From: CAUYXS01 sp965248495
GTDB lineage: Bacteria > Chloroflexota > Dehalococcoidia > Lucifugimonadales > Australimonadaceae
Length of the DNA stretch: 64,000 nt
Reading direction: 5' to 3'
Assembly (NCBI GenBank): GCA_965248495.1
Contig: CBDFJL010000003.1
Coordinates: 434,001-498,000, forward strand
The notes beneath the pieces are model-generated. The model did not search any database. It was not told the DNA's origin and saw nothing but the letters and a program-made list of their open reading frames with translations. This document shows, one piece after another, positions 1 to 8,644 of this stretch; positions within the stretch are counted from its first letter, which is position 1; each line of letters begins with the position of its first letter. The translations under genes were made by a program, and so were the position numbers.

Positions 1-852
1 CAGCAGCGCCTCGACCGCGGCCACCCCCATGCGCGTCGCCAGGATCCGGTCGAAGCGCGACGGCGAGCCTCCGCGCTGGATGTAGCCCAGGATCGTGAAG
101 CGCGCGTCGTAGGGGTCGTCCGAATCGTTTATCAGCTGCGTGAGCTCGGATGCGTGCCACTGGGCGCCCTCGGCGAGCACGATCACGAACCGGTTCTTGC
201 CCTGGCGGCCGGCCTCGGCCAACTGCTCGAAAATGCTCTTGAGCTCAACGGGCCGCTCCGGCGTGAGGATCATCTCGGCGCCGGCGGCGATGCCGGCCTG
301 GATGGCCAGGTAGCCACAATGGCGGCCCATGACCTCGACGATCATGGCGCGGGAGTGGGCGCTCGCCGTCTCGTTGAGCCGGTCGATGGCCTCCACCGCC
401 GTGTTCACCGCCGTGTCGGCGCCAATCGTGATCTCCGAACCCGGCATATCGTTGTCGATCGTGGCGGGGACGACCGTCACCGGCACGCCTAGCTCGTGCA
501 GCCGCATCGCTCCCTCAAGGGACCCGTCGCCACCGAGGACGACAAGGCCCTCGATGCCCTGCTCGCGCAGGTAGTCGACGCAGGCCTCGCGGACCGCTCC
601 GTCCAGGAAGGCGTCGGAGCGGCCCGAGCCGATGATGCTTCCGCCGCGCTGCAGCAGGCCGGACACCGAGCGCGTCGTAAGCTTTTCGGCACGCCGCTCC
701 ACCAGGCCGTTGTAGCCGTCTGGGATGCCCCAGACGTCGACTCCACGATAGATCGCCGCCCTGGTCACGGCGCGGACCCCAGCGTTCATGCCGGGCGCGT
801 CGCCCCCGCTGCAGAGAACGCCGATGGCGCGCAAGTCGCTGTGGCGCATCAT
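1..852 (-). CDS. pfkA: 6-phosphofructokinase, 3'-truncated by window edge
   Basis: Phosphorylates fructose 6-phosphate in glycolysis. The reverse strand reads from ATG at 852 (a second ATG follows at once) for 284 codons to the window edge, so the C-terminus is missing. Seen in the protein: SGGDAPGMNAG near residue 15 (nucleotide-binding loop), GGDGS near residue 110, and PATIDND near residue 130 with the catalytic aspartates. Later MGRHCG and GYIQRGG are typical of the family. GGDGS points to the ATP-dependent type rather than the PPi type (GGDDT). The usual PGTIDND (ATP) or PKTIDND (PPi) is PATIDND here, so donor use is not fully settled. A weak -10-like TACGCT lies 9 nt before the start. 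Confidence 0.93.
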   Translation of the reverse strand, partial: MMRHSDLRAIGVLCSGGDAPGMNAGVRAVTRAAIYRGVDVWGIPDGYNGLVERRAEKLTTRSVSGLLQRGGSIIGSGRSDAFLDGAVREACVDYLREQGIEGLVVLGGDGSLEGAMRLHELGVPVTVVPATIDNDMPGSEITIGADTAVNTAVEAIDRLNETASAHSRAMIVEVMGRHCGYLAIQAGIAAGAEMILTPERPVELKSIFEQLAEAGRQGKNRFVIVLAEGAQWHASELTQLINDSDDPYDARFTILGYIQRGGSPSRFDRILATRMGVAAVEALL

Positions 853-1044
853 GGCAGTCCAAGCGTACACCGGAGCGGGGCGCCTGACCCAGCGGTTCCG
901 CTCCCAGCGTGGGCCGCGAATAGAGCGGCTCCGTCCTCCAGTCCTCCCTGCGCGTGCCTCGTTCGGTGTGTTGTCAGCCGGCGAGCGATGCGCCAAAGTG
1001 AACGTCCGGCAGGTCACGGCGCGCTGGACGGGGGCACAGCCTCG

Positions 1045-1074
1045 TTGACACCTAGCGCTGAGCACTGGTAGCGT
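1045..1074 (+). promoter_or_regulatory. Promoter of the 5S rRNA gene
   Basis: Perfect -35 TTGACA at 1045-1050 and a weaker -10 TAGCGT at 1069-1074, 18 bp apart. Transcription would start near 1081, the first base of the 5S terminal helix, so the gene appears to have its own promoter. Confidence 0.6.
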
Positions 1075-1080
1075 GAAGGT

Positions 1081-1202
1081 GGCTCTGGTGGTTCCAGCGG
1101 AGCGGACCCACCCGTTCCCATCCCGAACACGGAAGTGAAACGCTCCAGCGCCGACGATACTGGCGGGGCAACTCGCTGGGAAAATAGGCCACTGCCAGGG
1201 CC
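1081..1202 (+). rRNA. rrf: 5S ribosomal RNA
   Basis: RNA component of the large ribosomal subunit. The terminal helix is visible: GGCUCUGG (1081-1088) pairs with CCAGGGCC (1195-1202). The conserved CCGAAC loop segment followed by GGAAGUGAAA lies at about 1121-1140. Length is about 122 nt, in the normal range. No 23S or 16S gene is adjacent: upstream is pfkA on the other strand and downstream is an S1-domain gene. It is flanked by its own promoter and terminator. Confidence 0.95.
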
Positions 1203-1215
1203 TAACTAGGCAACC

Positions 1216-1245
1216 AAGCCCGGGAGTTGAACTCCCGGGCTTTTC
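1216..1245 (+). terminator. Rho-independent terminator after 5S rRNA
   Basis: A perfect 12-bp stem, AAGCCCGGGAGT (1216-1227) with ACTCCCGGGCTT (1231-1242), has a TGA loop and runs into TTTTCTTGTT. It lies 13 nt after the 5S gene. The rest of 1246-1400 shows no gene. Confidence 0.9.
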
Positions 1246-1402
1246 TTGTTCCCCACGAACTAACTACGAGCGAGCTCCTTCTGGGCCGGAGGGCCGGGCC
1301 CGTCGGGAGGCGCCTCGACGAGGCCGGCTTTCGGGTCTCGAAACGCCCGGCCTACATGCGCACCAACCAGTCAAACACCTAGGAAACTGGGGGTAGCTGC
1401 GC

Positions 1403-1432
1403 TTTACACCTCAGCGGCGCCAGCCGTAAGAT
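1403..1432 (+). promoter_or_regulatory. Possible promoter of the S1-domain gene
   Basis: TTTACA at 1403-1408 and TAAGAT at 1427-1432, 18 bp apart, each a partial match to consensus. A start near 1439 would leave a leader of about 24 nt with GGAG before the GTG start. Confidence 0.35.
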
Positions 1433-1462
1433 ATAGAGGTGTGTGTTGGAGCCTGATGTCCG

Positions 1463-2584
1463 GTGCTGAACGTGGTCGAACAAGCCGCTAACAATATTCC
1501 GTCCGAGCCCACCATGGCCGAGCTGTTGGAGGAGTCGCTGCCGTTGCGGGGACTTCGCCGAGGCGAGGTGGTGGAAGGACAGGTCATGCGGATCGACGCC
1601 GACGGCATCCTGGTCTCCATCGGCCACAAGTCTGAGGGCGTCGTCCCGCTGCGCGAGATGCGCACGCTCACGCCCGAAATCGCCGAGAGTTACACCCCAG
1701 GGACTCCCATCTTGGTCCAGGTCCTTGACTCCTCCGGGTCCGAGGGCCAGGTTTTCCTCTCCTTCGACCGCGCTCGCTCCCAGGCCACGTGGTTCGTGCT
1801 GGAGCGGATGGTGGACTCCGGTGAGGTCGTGACGGGCACATTCGTCGGCCACAACCGCGGCGGCGCCATCGTCGACGTGGACGGGGTGCAGGCCTTCGTG
1901 CCGATGTCTCAGCTGGTGCTCCAGCCGGGAGGCGACCCCGAGGAAGCGATCGGTCAGCGCGAGGGCCAAGAGGTCCAGCTCAAGGTCTTGGAGGTGAACC
2001 GGCGCCGCAATCGCGCCGTTCTCTCCGAACGCGCCGCCATGCGCGAGCAGCGCGACGGGCAGAAGGAAAAGCTGCTCGATGAGCTCCAGGAGGGCGACGT
2101 ACGAACCGGGATCGTAACCGGAATCTCGGGCTTCGGTGCCTTCGTAGATATAGGTGGCGCCGATGGCCTGATCCACATCTCGGAGCTCTCGTGGGCCCCG
2201 GTGGCCAGCGTCGAGGAGGCCGTCTCCGTCGGTCAGGAGGTGGAGGTGTACGTCCTGCGCGTCGACCGCGATACGAAGCGCATCGCGCTCAGTCTGCGCA
2301 GGCTGGCCCCCACTCCCTGGCAGACAGCCATCGATCGGTTCGAGCTGGGGCAGTTGGTCTCCGGCACGGTGACAAAGCTCATGGAGTTTGGTGCCTTCGC
2401 CCGCGTGGAAGACACCATCGAGGGCCTGATCCACGTCTCAGAGTTAACGGACCGGCACATCAACCACCCCAAAGAGGTGGTGCGGGTCGGCGATGCACTT
2501 ACATTGCGCATCGTCAGCATGGACTTGGGAAGGCAGCGAATGGGGTTGAGTTTGAAGCAGGTCGAGGAGTATCAGGTCGAATAG
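1463..2584 (+). CDS. rpsA: S1 RNA-binding domain protein (30S ribosomal protein S1-like)
   Basis: RNA-binding protein of 373 aa with four S1 OB-fold repeats at roughly residues 33-104, 117-190, 208-280 and 293-366. Repeats 3 and 4 carry the typical GFGAFVDI/EFGAFARV and GLIHISEL/GLIHVSEL signatures; repeats 1 and 2 are more divergent. This is shorter than the six-domain proteobacterial S1 and resembles the four-domain type of Firmicutes and Chloroflexota. By family it would help mRNA binding at the ribosome. The chosen start is GTG at 1463, with GGAG 11 nt upstream; ATG at 1514 is a weaker alternative. clpC follows 55 nt downstream in the same direction. Confidence 0.88.
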   Translation: MLNVVEQAANNIPSEPTMAELLEESLPLRGLRRGEVVEGQVMRIDADGILVSIGHKSEGVVPLREMRTLTPEIAESYTPGTPILVQVLDSSGSEGQVFLSFDRARSQATWFVLERMVDSGEVVTGTFVGHNRGGAIVDVDGVQAFVPMSQLVLQPGGDPEEAIGQREGQEVQLKVLEVNRRRNRAVLSERAAMREQRDGQKEKLLDELQEGDVRTGIVTGISGFGAFVDIGGADGLIHISELSWAPVASVEEAVSVGQEVEVYVLRVDRDTKRIALSLRRLAPTPWQTAIDRFELGQLVSGTVTKLMEFGAFARVEDTIEGLIHVSELTDRHINHPKEVVRVGDALTLRIVSMDLGRQRMGLSLKQVEEYQVE

Positions 2585-2639
2585 CGGCCGCGCCCTTCAG
2601 CGACGGCACCTACAGATCGCCATTTGGAGCGTCCCGATC

Positions 2640-5111
2640 ATGGCAAGCAGATTCGAAAAGTTCTCGGAGCGCGCACGCCGTGTACTCTCCCTGGCCCAGG
2701 AAGAGGCGCAGCGGTTCAATCACAACTACATCGGCACGGAGCACATCCTGCTCGGCTTGGCCCGAGAGACGGATGGGGTCGCCGCGCGCGTTCTGACGAG
2801 CTTGGGCGTCGAGCTGTCCAAGGTTCGCTCAGCGGTCGAATTCATCATCGGCAGGGGTGAGCGCCCGTCGCCCGGCGACATTGGGCTGACTCCCCGCGCC
2901 AAGAAGGTCATTGAGCTGGCCGTCGACGAAGCGCGCCGCCTCAGTCACCACTACATCGGCACGGAGCACCTGCTCATCGGCATCATGCGCGAGGGCGAGG
3001 GCGTCGCCGCCGGCGTCCTGGAGAGCCTCGGGGTCTCGCTGGACAAGGTCCGGACCGAGACGACCCGCATCCTGAACCAGAGCGTGTCCCAGGGCCAGTC
3101 TCAGGGCCGCTCGAGCACCCGGACGCCCACCTTGGACCAGCTGGGCATCGACCTCACGCAAGCCGCCCGCGCAGGCAAACTCGACCCGGTGATCGGCCGC
3201 AACCAGGAGATCGCGCGCGTCGTCCAGATCCTGAGCCGGCGCACCAAGAACAACCCGGTCCTCATTGGGCCGCCGGGCGTCGGCAAGACCGCCATCGTTG
3301 AGGCGCTCGCCCAACGCGTCGTCAGCGGCGACGTGCCTGAGTCCCTCACCGGCAAGCGCGTCGTCACCCTCGACATGGGTGCGCTGGTCGCCGGGACGAA
3401 GTACCGCGGCGAGTTCGAGGAACGCCTCAAGAAGGTCGTCGAAGAGATCAAGAGCGCCGGAAACTGCGTGCTCTTCATTGACGAGATGCACACCATGATC
3501 GGCGCCGGAGCGGCCGAGGGGGCCGTCGACGCCGCCAACATTCTGAAGCCATCGCTCGCTCGCGGCGAGCTCCAGACCATCGGCGCAACCACGCTGGACG
3601 ACTACCGCAAGTACGTCGAGCGCGACCCGGCGCTCGAGCGCCGGTTCCAGCCGGTCCACGTGGAAGAGCCCTCCGTCGAAGAGACCATCGAGATCCTCAG
3701 GGGCATCAAGCACAAGTTTGAGGAGCACCACTCGGTCGCCATCAACGACGAATCGCTCGAGTCGGCCGCCACGCTCGCGTCGCGGTACATCGCGGACCGC
3801 TATCTCCCGGACAAGGCCATCGACCTCATGGACGAGGCCGGCTCCCGCGTGCGCATCCGCCACAGTGGCACGCCGCTGTCGGTCAAGGAGGCGCAGAAGG
3901 TGCTGGAGACGGTCCGCCGCGACAAGGACGAGGCCATCTCGCAGCAGCAGTATGAGTACGCCGCGGAGCTACGCGACCGTGAGCTGAAGCTCGCCGACAA
4001 GCTCCAACGGCTCCAGTCCGAGTGGCAGGAGACCTCCACCAAGGGGGACGCCGTCGTCACGGCCGAGGAGATCGCCGAGGTCGTGAGCATGTGGACCGGA
4101 CTGCCGGTCACACGCCTCGCCGTCGAGGAGACCGAGCGGCTGTTGCACATGGAGGACGGCCTCCACCGCCGGATCATCGGCCAGGAGGAGCCCATCGTGG
4201 CTATCTCCAGGGCAGTGCGCCGCGCCCGGGCAGGCCTGAAAGACGTGCGCCGGCCCATCGGCAGCTTCCTCTTCCTGGGGCCGACCGGTGTCGGCAAGAC
4301 CGAGCTGGTCCGCGCGCTCTCCGAGTTCATGTTTGGCTCCGAAGACTCCATGATCCGGCTCGACATGTCGGAGTTCATGGAGCGCCACACGGTGGCCCGG
4401 CTGGTCGGCGCGCCTCCCGGCTACGTCGGTTACGAGGAGGGCGGTCAGCTGACCGACGCCGTGCGGCGCCGCAGTTACTCCTGCATCCTGTTCGACGAGA
4501 TCGAGAAGGCGCACCCCGACGTGTTCAACATCCTGCTGCAGATCTTCGACGACGGTCACCTGACCGACGCGAAGGGCCGCAAGGTGGACTTCCGCAACAC
4601 CATCATCATCATGACATCGAACATCGGCTCCGACCTCATTCGGACCGACGGCGGTCTGGGCTTCGCGACCAAGTCGGATGAGGGGCAGACCGAGAGCCAA
4701 GGGTACGAGCGGATGAAGGGCAAGGTGATGGACGAGGTCAAACGCTTCTTCCGCCCCGAGTTCCTCAACCGGGTCGACGGACAGATCGTGTTCCACCCGC
4801 TCACCAAAGACCACATCGTCCAGATCGTCGACCTCATGCTCAATGACGTCCGCAAGCCGATGTTGGAGAAGGGGCTCAGCCTCGAGGTTTCGACGGAGGC
4901 GAAGGAGTGGCTGGCCGAGAAGGGCTACGACCCGAAGTTCGGTGCGAGGCCGCTGCGCCGCGTGATCCAGAACGAGATCGAAGACCCGCTCTCCGAAGAG
5001 GTCCTCGCGGGGAGTTACCAGCCAGGAGACACGGTGATCGTGAGCTTCAAGGACGACGCGCTGGAGATACATCCGCAGGAGCGCCCCCAAGAAGTCGTCA
5101 CCGCCACCTAG
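2640..5111 (+). CDS. clpC: ATP-dependent Clp protease ATP-binding subunit ClpC
   Basis: Hexameric AAA+ unfoldase of 823 aa that feeds substrates to ClpP. The order is complete: two N-terminal Clp-N repeats (about 3-40 and 80-120, both containing HxYIGTEH), first ATPase with Walker A GPPGVGKT near 210 and Walker B VLFIDEMH near 277, a UVR/middle segment near 430-460 (the ClpC hallmark that separates it from ClpB), and a second ATPase with GPTGVGKT near 547. The C-terminal D2-small domain contains YDPKFGARPLRR. Length is normal. A strong hairpin follows 25 nt after the stop. No clpP, mcsB or ctsR is in the window. Confidence 0.97.
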   Translation: MASRFEKFSERARRVLSLAQEEAQRFNHNYIGTEHILLGLARETDGVAARVLTSLGVELSKVRSAVEFIIGRGERPSPGDIGLTPRAKKVIELAVDEARRLSHHYIGTEHLLIGIMREGEGVAAGVLESLGVSLDKVRTETTRILNQSVSQGQSQGRSSTRTPTLDQLGIDLTQAARAGKLDPVIGRNQEIARVVQILSRRTKNNPVLIGPPGVGKTAIVEALAQRVVSGDVPESLTGKRVVTLDMGALVAGTKYRGEFEERLKKVVEEIKSAGNCVLFIDEMHTMIGAGAAEGAVDAANILKPSLARGELQTIGATTLDDYRKYVERDPALERRFQPVHVEEPSVEETIEILRGIKHKFEEHHSVAINDESLESAATLASRYIADRYLPDKAIDLMDEAGSRVRIRHSGTPLSVKEAQKVLETVRRDKDEAISQQQYEYAAELRDRELKLADKLQRLQSEWQETSTKGDAVVTAEEIAEVVSMWTGLPVTRLAVEETERLLHMEDGLHRRIIGQEEPIVAISRAVRRARAGLKDVRRPIGSFLFLGPTGVGKTELVRALSEFMFGSEDSMIRLDMSEFMERHTVARLVGAPPGYVGYEEGGQLTDAVRRRSYSCILFDEIEKAHPDVFNILLQIFDDGHLTDAKGRKVDFRNTIIIMTSNIGSDLIRTDGGLGFATKSDEGQTESQGYERMKGKVMDEVKRFFRPEFLNRVDGQIVFHPLTKDHIVQIVDLMLNDVRKPMLEKGLSLEVSTEAKEWLAEKGYDPKFGARPLRRVIQNEIEDPLSEEVLAGSYQPGDTVIVSFKDDALEIHPQERPQEVVTAT

Positions 5112-5135
5112 CGAATTCGCCATGCACGACGGTAT

Positions 5136-5166
5136 AAGGGGGCATCCTCACTGAGGGTGCCCCCTT
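5136..5166 (+). terminator. Strong hairpin between clpC and radA
   Basis: A 14-bp stem with one G-U pair (5136-5149 with 5153-5166) closes on an ACT loop. Only two T residues follow, so it is a poor intrinsic terminator by sequence. It ends 3 nt before the radA ATG and would enclose any ribosome binding site there, so it may act on radA translation instead. Confidence 0.55.
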
Positions 5167-5169
5167 CGC

Positions 5170-6591
5170 ATGCCACTGACCTCCTCTCAAGCCAAACGCC
5201 CCCGAACGACCTTTTTCTGCAACGAGTGCGGCCACGAAAGCCCCAAGTGGGAGGGGCGCTGCCCATCCTGCGACTCGTGGGGGACCTACACCGAGGCGCC
5301 CCAGCCGGCGCGCGCCGAGCGATCCGCGCCCGGCAGAGCCCCAGCCCGCGTCCGCCAGGCCCTGGCCGCGCCAACCGAGAGCGGCCTGCCCCGCGCGCCA
5401 CGCCCCCTGGCGGAGGCCGTCGCGCAGCCCACACAGGTCATGCCGACGGGCCTGCCCGAGACCGATCGCGTGCTCGGCGGGGGCCTGGTCCCCGGCGCAC
5501 TGGTGCTGCTGGCCGGCGACCCGGGCGTCGGCAAGTCCACGCTCATGCTCCAGGCCAGCGCTCGCCTCGCCGACCAAGGCACCAGCGTCCTCTACGCGTC
5601 TGGTGAGGAGTCGGCCGCGCAGGTAGGGCTCCGCGCCCGGCGGCTGGGCATCGACAGCAGCCGCGTGCTGTTCCTGGCGGAGACCGAGGCGGAACGCCTC
5701 ATCGAGTCACTGGAGGCGGCGGCACCGGGCGTAGTCATCGTCGATTCGATCCAGACGCTGTCCACCGACGGCGCTCCCGCCGCGGGCAGCGTGAGCGCGG
5801 TGCGCGAGTCGACGCAGATGCTCATGGCCTGGGCGAAGGTCCGCGGCGTGCCGGTGATCCTCGCAGGGCACGTCACCAAGGACGGCGCCATCGCCGGGCC
5901 GAAGGTGCTGGAGCACATGGTCGACGTCGTCCTGCAGATGGAGGGCGACCCGGTCTCGGCCTACCGCATCCTTCGCTGCGCCAAGAACCGCTTCGGCGCC
6001 ACCGACGAGGTCGCGCTCTTCGAGATGCGCACCGACGGCCTGGCCGAGGTCGCCGACCCCTCCGCCGCGCTGGTCGCTGAGCGCCGTGCCGGCGTGCCGG
6101 GCTCCGCGATAGTCGCGACCCTCGAAGGCACGCGTCCGCTGCTCGCCGAGGTCCAGGCGCTGACCAGCCTCGCGGTGGCGGGCCCGCCGCGGCGCACCGC
6201 CACGGGCATCGACGCCGGCCGCATGGTCATGCTCACGGCGGTGCTGACGCGCCGCGCGGGGCTGCGGTTGGGCGACCAGGACGTCATGGTGAACGTACCC
6301 GGCGGCCTGCGCATCGCGGAGCCGGCCAGCGACCTGGCGGTGGCCATGGCCATCGCGTCGAGCGCGCGGGACGTGCCGCTGGACCCCAGGGTCGTCTGCA
6401 TCGGCGAGGTGGGGCTGAATGGCGAGGTGCGCCGCGTGCCGCAGCTGGAGCGCCGGCTGGCCGAAGCGGCCCGCCACGGCTTCTCACGCGCTTTGGTCCC
6501 TCGGGGCACGGACAGCAAGGCGTGTCCTGGCATGGAGGTCGTGCCGGTCGGCAGCGTCCGCGAGGCGATGCAGGCCGCGATGGGCCGCTAG
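5170..6591 (+). CDS. radA: DNA repair protein RadA
   Basis: RecA-like ATPase/branch-migration protein (Sms) of 473 aa that processes recombination intermediates. Visible are an N-terminal zinc finger with C17, C20, C31 and C34, Walker A GDPGVGKST at about 117-125, the RadA-specific KNRFG motif near 272 (RCAKNRFGATDEV), and a C-terminal Lon-protease-like domain with GDQDVMVNVPGG and CIGEVGLNGEVR. ATG 5170 is the first start after the upstream hairpin; no clear ribosome binding site is seen outside that hairpin. It ends 4 bp inside the convergent TRAP permease gene. Confidence 0.97.
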   Translation: MPLTSSQAKRPRTTFFCNECGHESPKWEGRCPSCDSWGTYTEAPQPARAERSAPGRAPARVRQALAAPTESGLPRAPRPLAEAVAQPTQVMPTGLPETDRVLGGGLVPGALVLLAGDPGVGKSTLMLQASARLADQGTSVLYASGEESAAQVGLRARRLGIDSSRVLFLAETEAERLIESLEAAAPGVVIVDSIQTLSTDGAPAAGSVSAVRESTQMLMAWAKVRGVPVILAGHVTKDGAIAGPKVLEHMVDVVLQMEGDPVSAYRILRCAKNRFGATDEVALFEMRTDGLAEVADPSAALVAERRAGVPGSAIVATLEGTRPLLAEVQALTSLAVAGPPRRTATGIDAGRMVMLTAVLTRRAGLRLGDQDVMVNVPGGLRIAEPASDLAVAMAIASSARDVPLDPRVVCIGEVGLNGEVRRVPQLERRLAEAARHGFSRALVPRGTDSKACPGMEVVPVGSVREAMQAAMGR

Positions 6592-8520
6592 GCGGTCACC
6601 GTTGGCGCTGGCGTCCTGGCAGCCGCCAGCCTGGTCGTGGCGGCACCCGCGATGACGACCGCCACCGCGACGAAGCCAAGCACCCACAGGTCCATGTGCA
6701 GGGCCGTGATGAGCAGCCCGTAGTTCAGGATGAGCGCTACCCGCACAGGCGGACTCACCGTGCCGAGCAGCCAACCGGCATTGGCGGCTTGGACGCCAGC
6801 GACCACAACCGCAGTACCGACGATCACGCCTACTTGCAGGTACAACGCGGTCCCTGCTTGGGTGATCAGCTCCGGTGAGACAGCGAACATCGCAGGGAAC
6901 AGCAGAACCGGCCACAGGATGCGGACGACGCTTCGTGTCGTGCTCCAGTAGTCGGTGCCGGCAACCATCGACGCGATGATCGTACCAAGTGCGATGGGTG
7001 GGATGACCGTCGAGAGGGTGCCGGCGAAAAAGGCGATGTAAACCGCGCTGGTGAAATCGACCCCAAGCGATGCGAATGTCGCAGAGAACGTCAAGACCAT
7101 GATGATGAAGACGGCGACGGCTGGGAGTGCGCCGCCGAGCACGAGCCCGAAAGCCGTGGCAATCAGTACAACGCCAAGCAGGCTTCCGGAAGCCCAGTCT
7201 TCGACCGCCAATGAGAGGCGCAGGCTGAATCCGGTGAATATCATTGAGCCCTGAACAACATCGAAGACGACTAGGAGCAGCGTCATCGCGCTCGCGTAGA
7301 ACGCCGCACGATAGAGGGCGTTCGGCATCTCCGAAATAAAACGGTCTCTCGCAACCGCCAGGGTAACCACCAGCAGGGTGACGAGCGCCCACCCGATCGA
7401 CGCAGGCAACGTCTGGTGAAACTGCGCGCCGATCAAGCACGCCAATGGGTGCGACGAACACCATGATCGCTCCCCAGTTTCCGCGCGGCTCGTCGGAGGG
7501 CGAGACCTCAGCAGCCGGAGTGCTCATGTGCGCATTGGCGTAGATGAAAACCCCAAGCGACAGGAACCATAGCCCGGCGGGCGCCAATGACATCAGCAAG
7601 ATGTCGAGATAGCTGACCCCGGTGATGTCAGCCATGATGAACGCTACCGCCCCGAGGATCGGTGGGGTTATAGCTCCGCCGCTTGCTGCGATCGCTTCGA
7701 TGGAGGCCGCGTAGGGCGCGGCGTATCCCTTCCGCCGGAGCATCGGGATCGTGATCGGCCCTGAAATGAACACATTCGCCGCCCCGCCACCTGACACCGA
7801 GCCCACCGCAGAAGTGATGCCAACCGCAGCAAGCGCAGGAGCACCTGCGAGTCGCAGGCGTCTCAGCCCCGCCGACAGCATACTGGCCATGGGTGGCCCA
7901 CCGACTGCGCTGAGCAACACGCCCCAAAACACGAGCGGCCAGAGGACGACCGCGCCCGTGCCCGTGCCCGTGCCCGTGCCCGCGAGGCTACCGAAAAGCT
8001 GCTGGCTCACGAGTCGCGTGAGAACGTTATGGAAGTCTAACGATGGGCCTCTGAGGGAGCCCGGCAGATCGTCCGCGTAGAGCATGAGGAGGAAGAAGAT
8101 CACCCCAAGGGCCGCAACTGGCGCACCCCAAAGCCGCCAGACCAAATAGAGGGTCTGGACCGCGACCAGGCTTCCGATGACGAGGTCAGGCGTGGAGCCG
8201 TAGGACGACCTAAACAGCAGCTCCAGAGATTCGGTGTAGAAATAGTACCCGCCAATCGCGAAGCCTGTCGCGAACAGCGCGGCCGTAATCCATCTGGCCA
8301 AGGTCTTCTGCCCGCGCTCCAGGAACCACAGCGTGGCCATCAACGACGCCAGCGTCACATGGGCCACGACGTAGCGGTACTCACTCGGCTCCCAGGCCGT
8401 CCAGATCGGAGGGTTGAACTGCGAGGCGAAGACCGCCAACAGCGCGAACAGGTCGAGCCAGAACAGAACGCGTAGCAGCCGATGCCGGAGTAGAGGGCCT
8501 GTCGCTAGTGGGTCGACCAC
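6588..8520 (-). pseudogene. TRAP transporter 4TM/12TM fused permease, frameshifted
   Basis: Membrane subunit of a tripartite (TAXI-type) solute uptake system with DctQ-like and DctM-like parts fused. From GTG 8520 the reading frame encodes many hydrophobic segments and conserved stretches such as VSGGGAANVFISGPITIP and ASGGAITPPILGAVAFIMAD, then runs out of frame after MVFVAPIG near 7447. Homologous sequence resumes in the next frame at about 7445 (ACLIGAQFHQTLPAS) and continues to a normal C-terminus at 6588. One base of indel explains this, so it is a recent pseudogene or an assembly error. Combined length (about 644 codons) fits the family. No periplasmic binding-protein gene is near, so the substrate is unknown. 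Confidence 0.8.
7954..7983 (+). repeat. Hexanucleotide microsatellite inside the TRAP permease
   Basis: Four exact GCCCGT units and a fifth GCCCGC unit run head to tail. On the coding strand they give alternating Gly-Thr. The unit is two codons, so slippage would change length without breaking frame. Confidence 0.9.
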
Positions 8521-8644
8521 CGGCGCACCTCCTAGTTCAGGTGGCGGGTAGTGTGCGCAAAGTGTCTCGACAGGGCCAAGCAGAGACGAATGTCGGAATG
8601 GCTGATCTGGCTGAACGCTCTCGGCGTGCTAGGATTGGCAGACC

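Noticed and set aside
2829..5123. Long open frames on the strand opposite clpC
   Set aside because: Antisense shadows of a clearly coding gene in high-GC DNA; no conserved motifs and no start signals.
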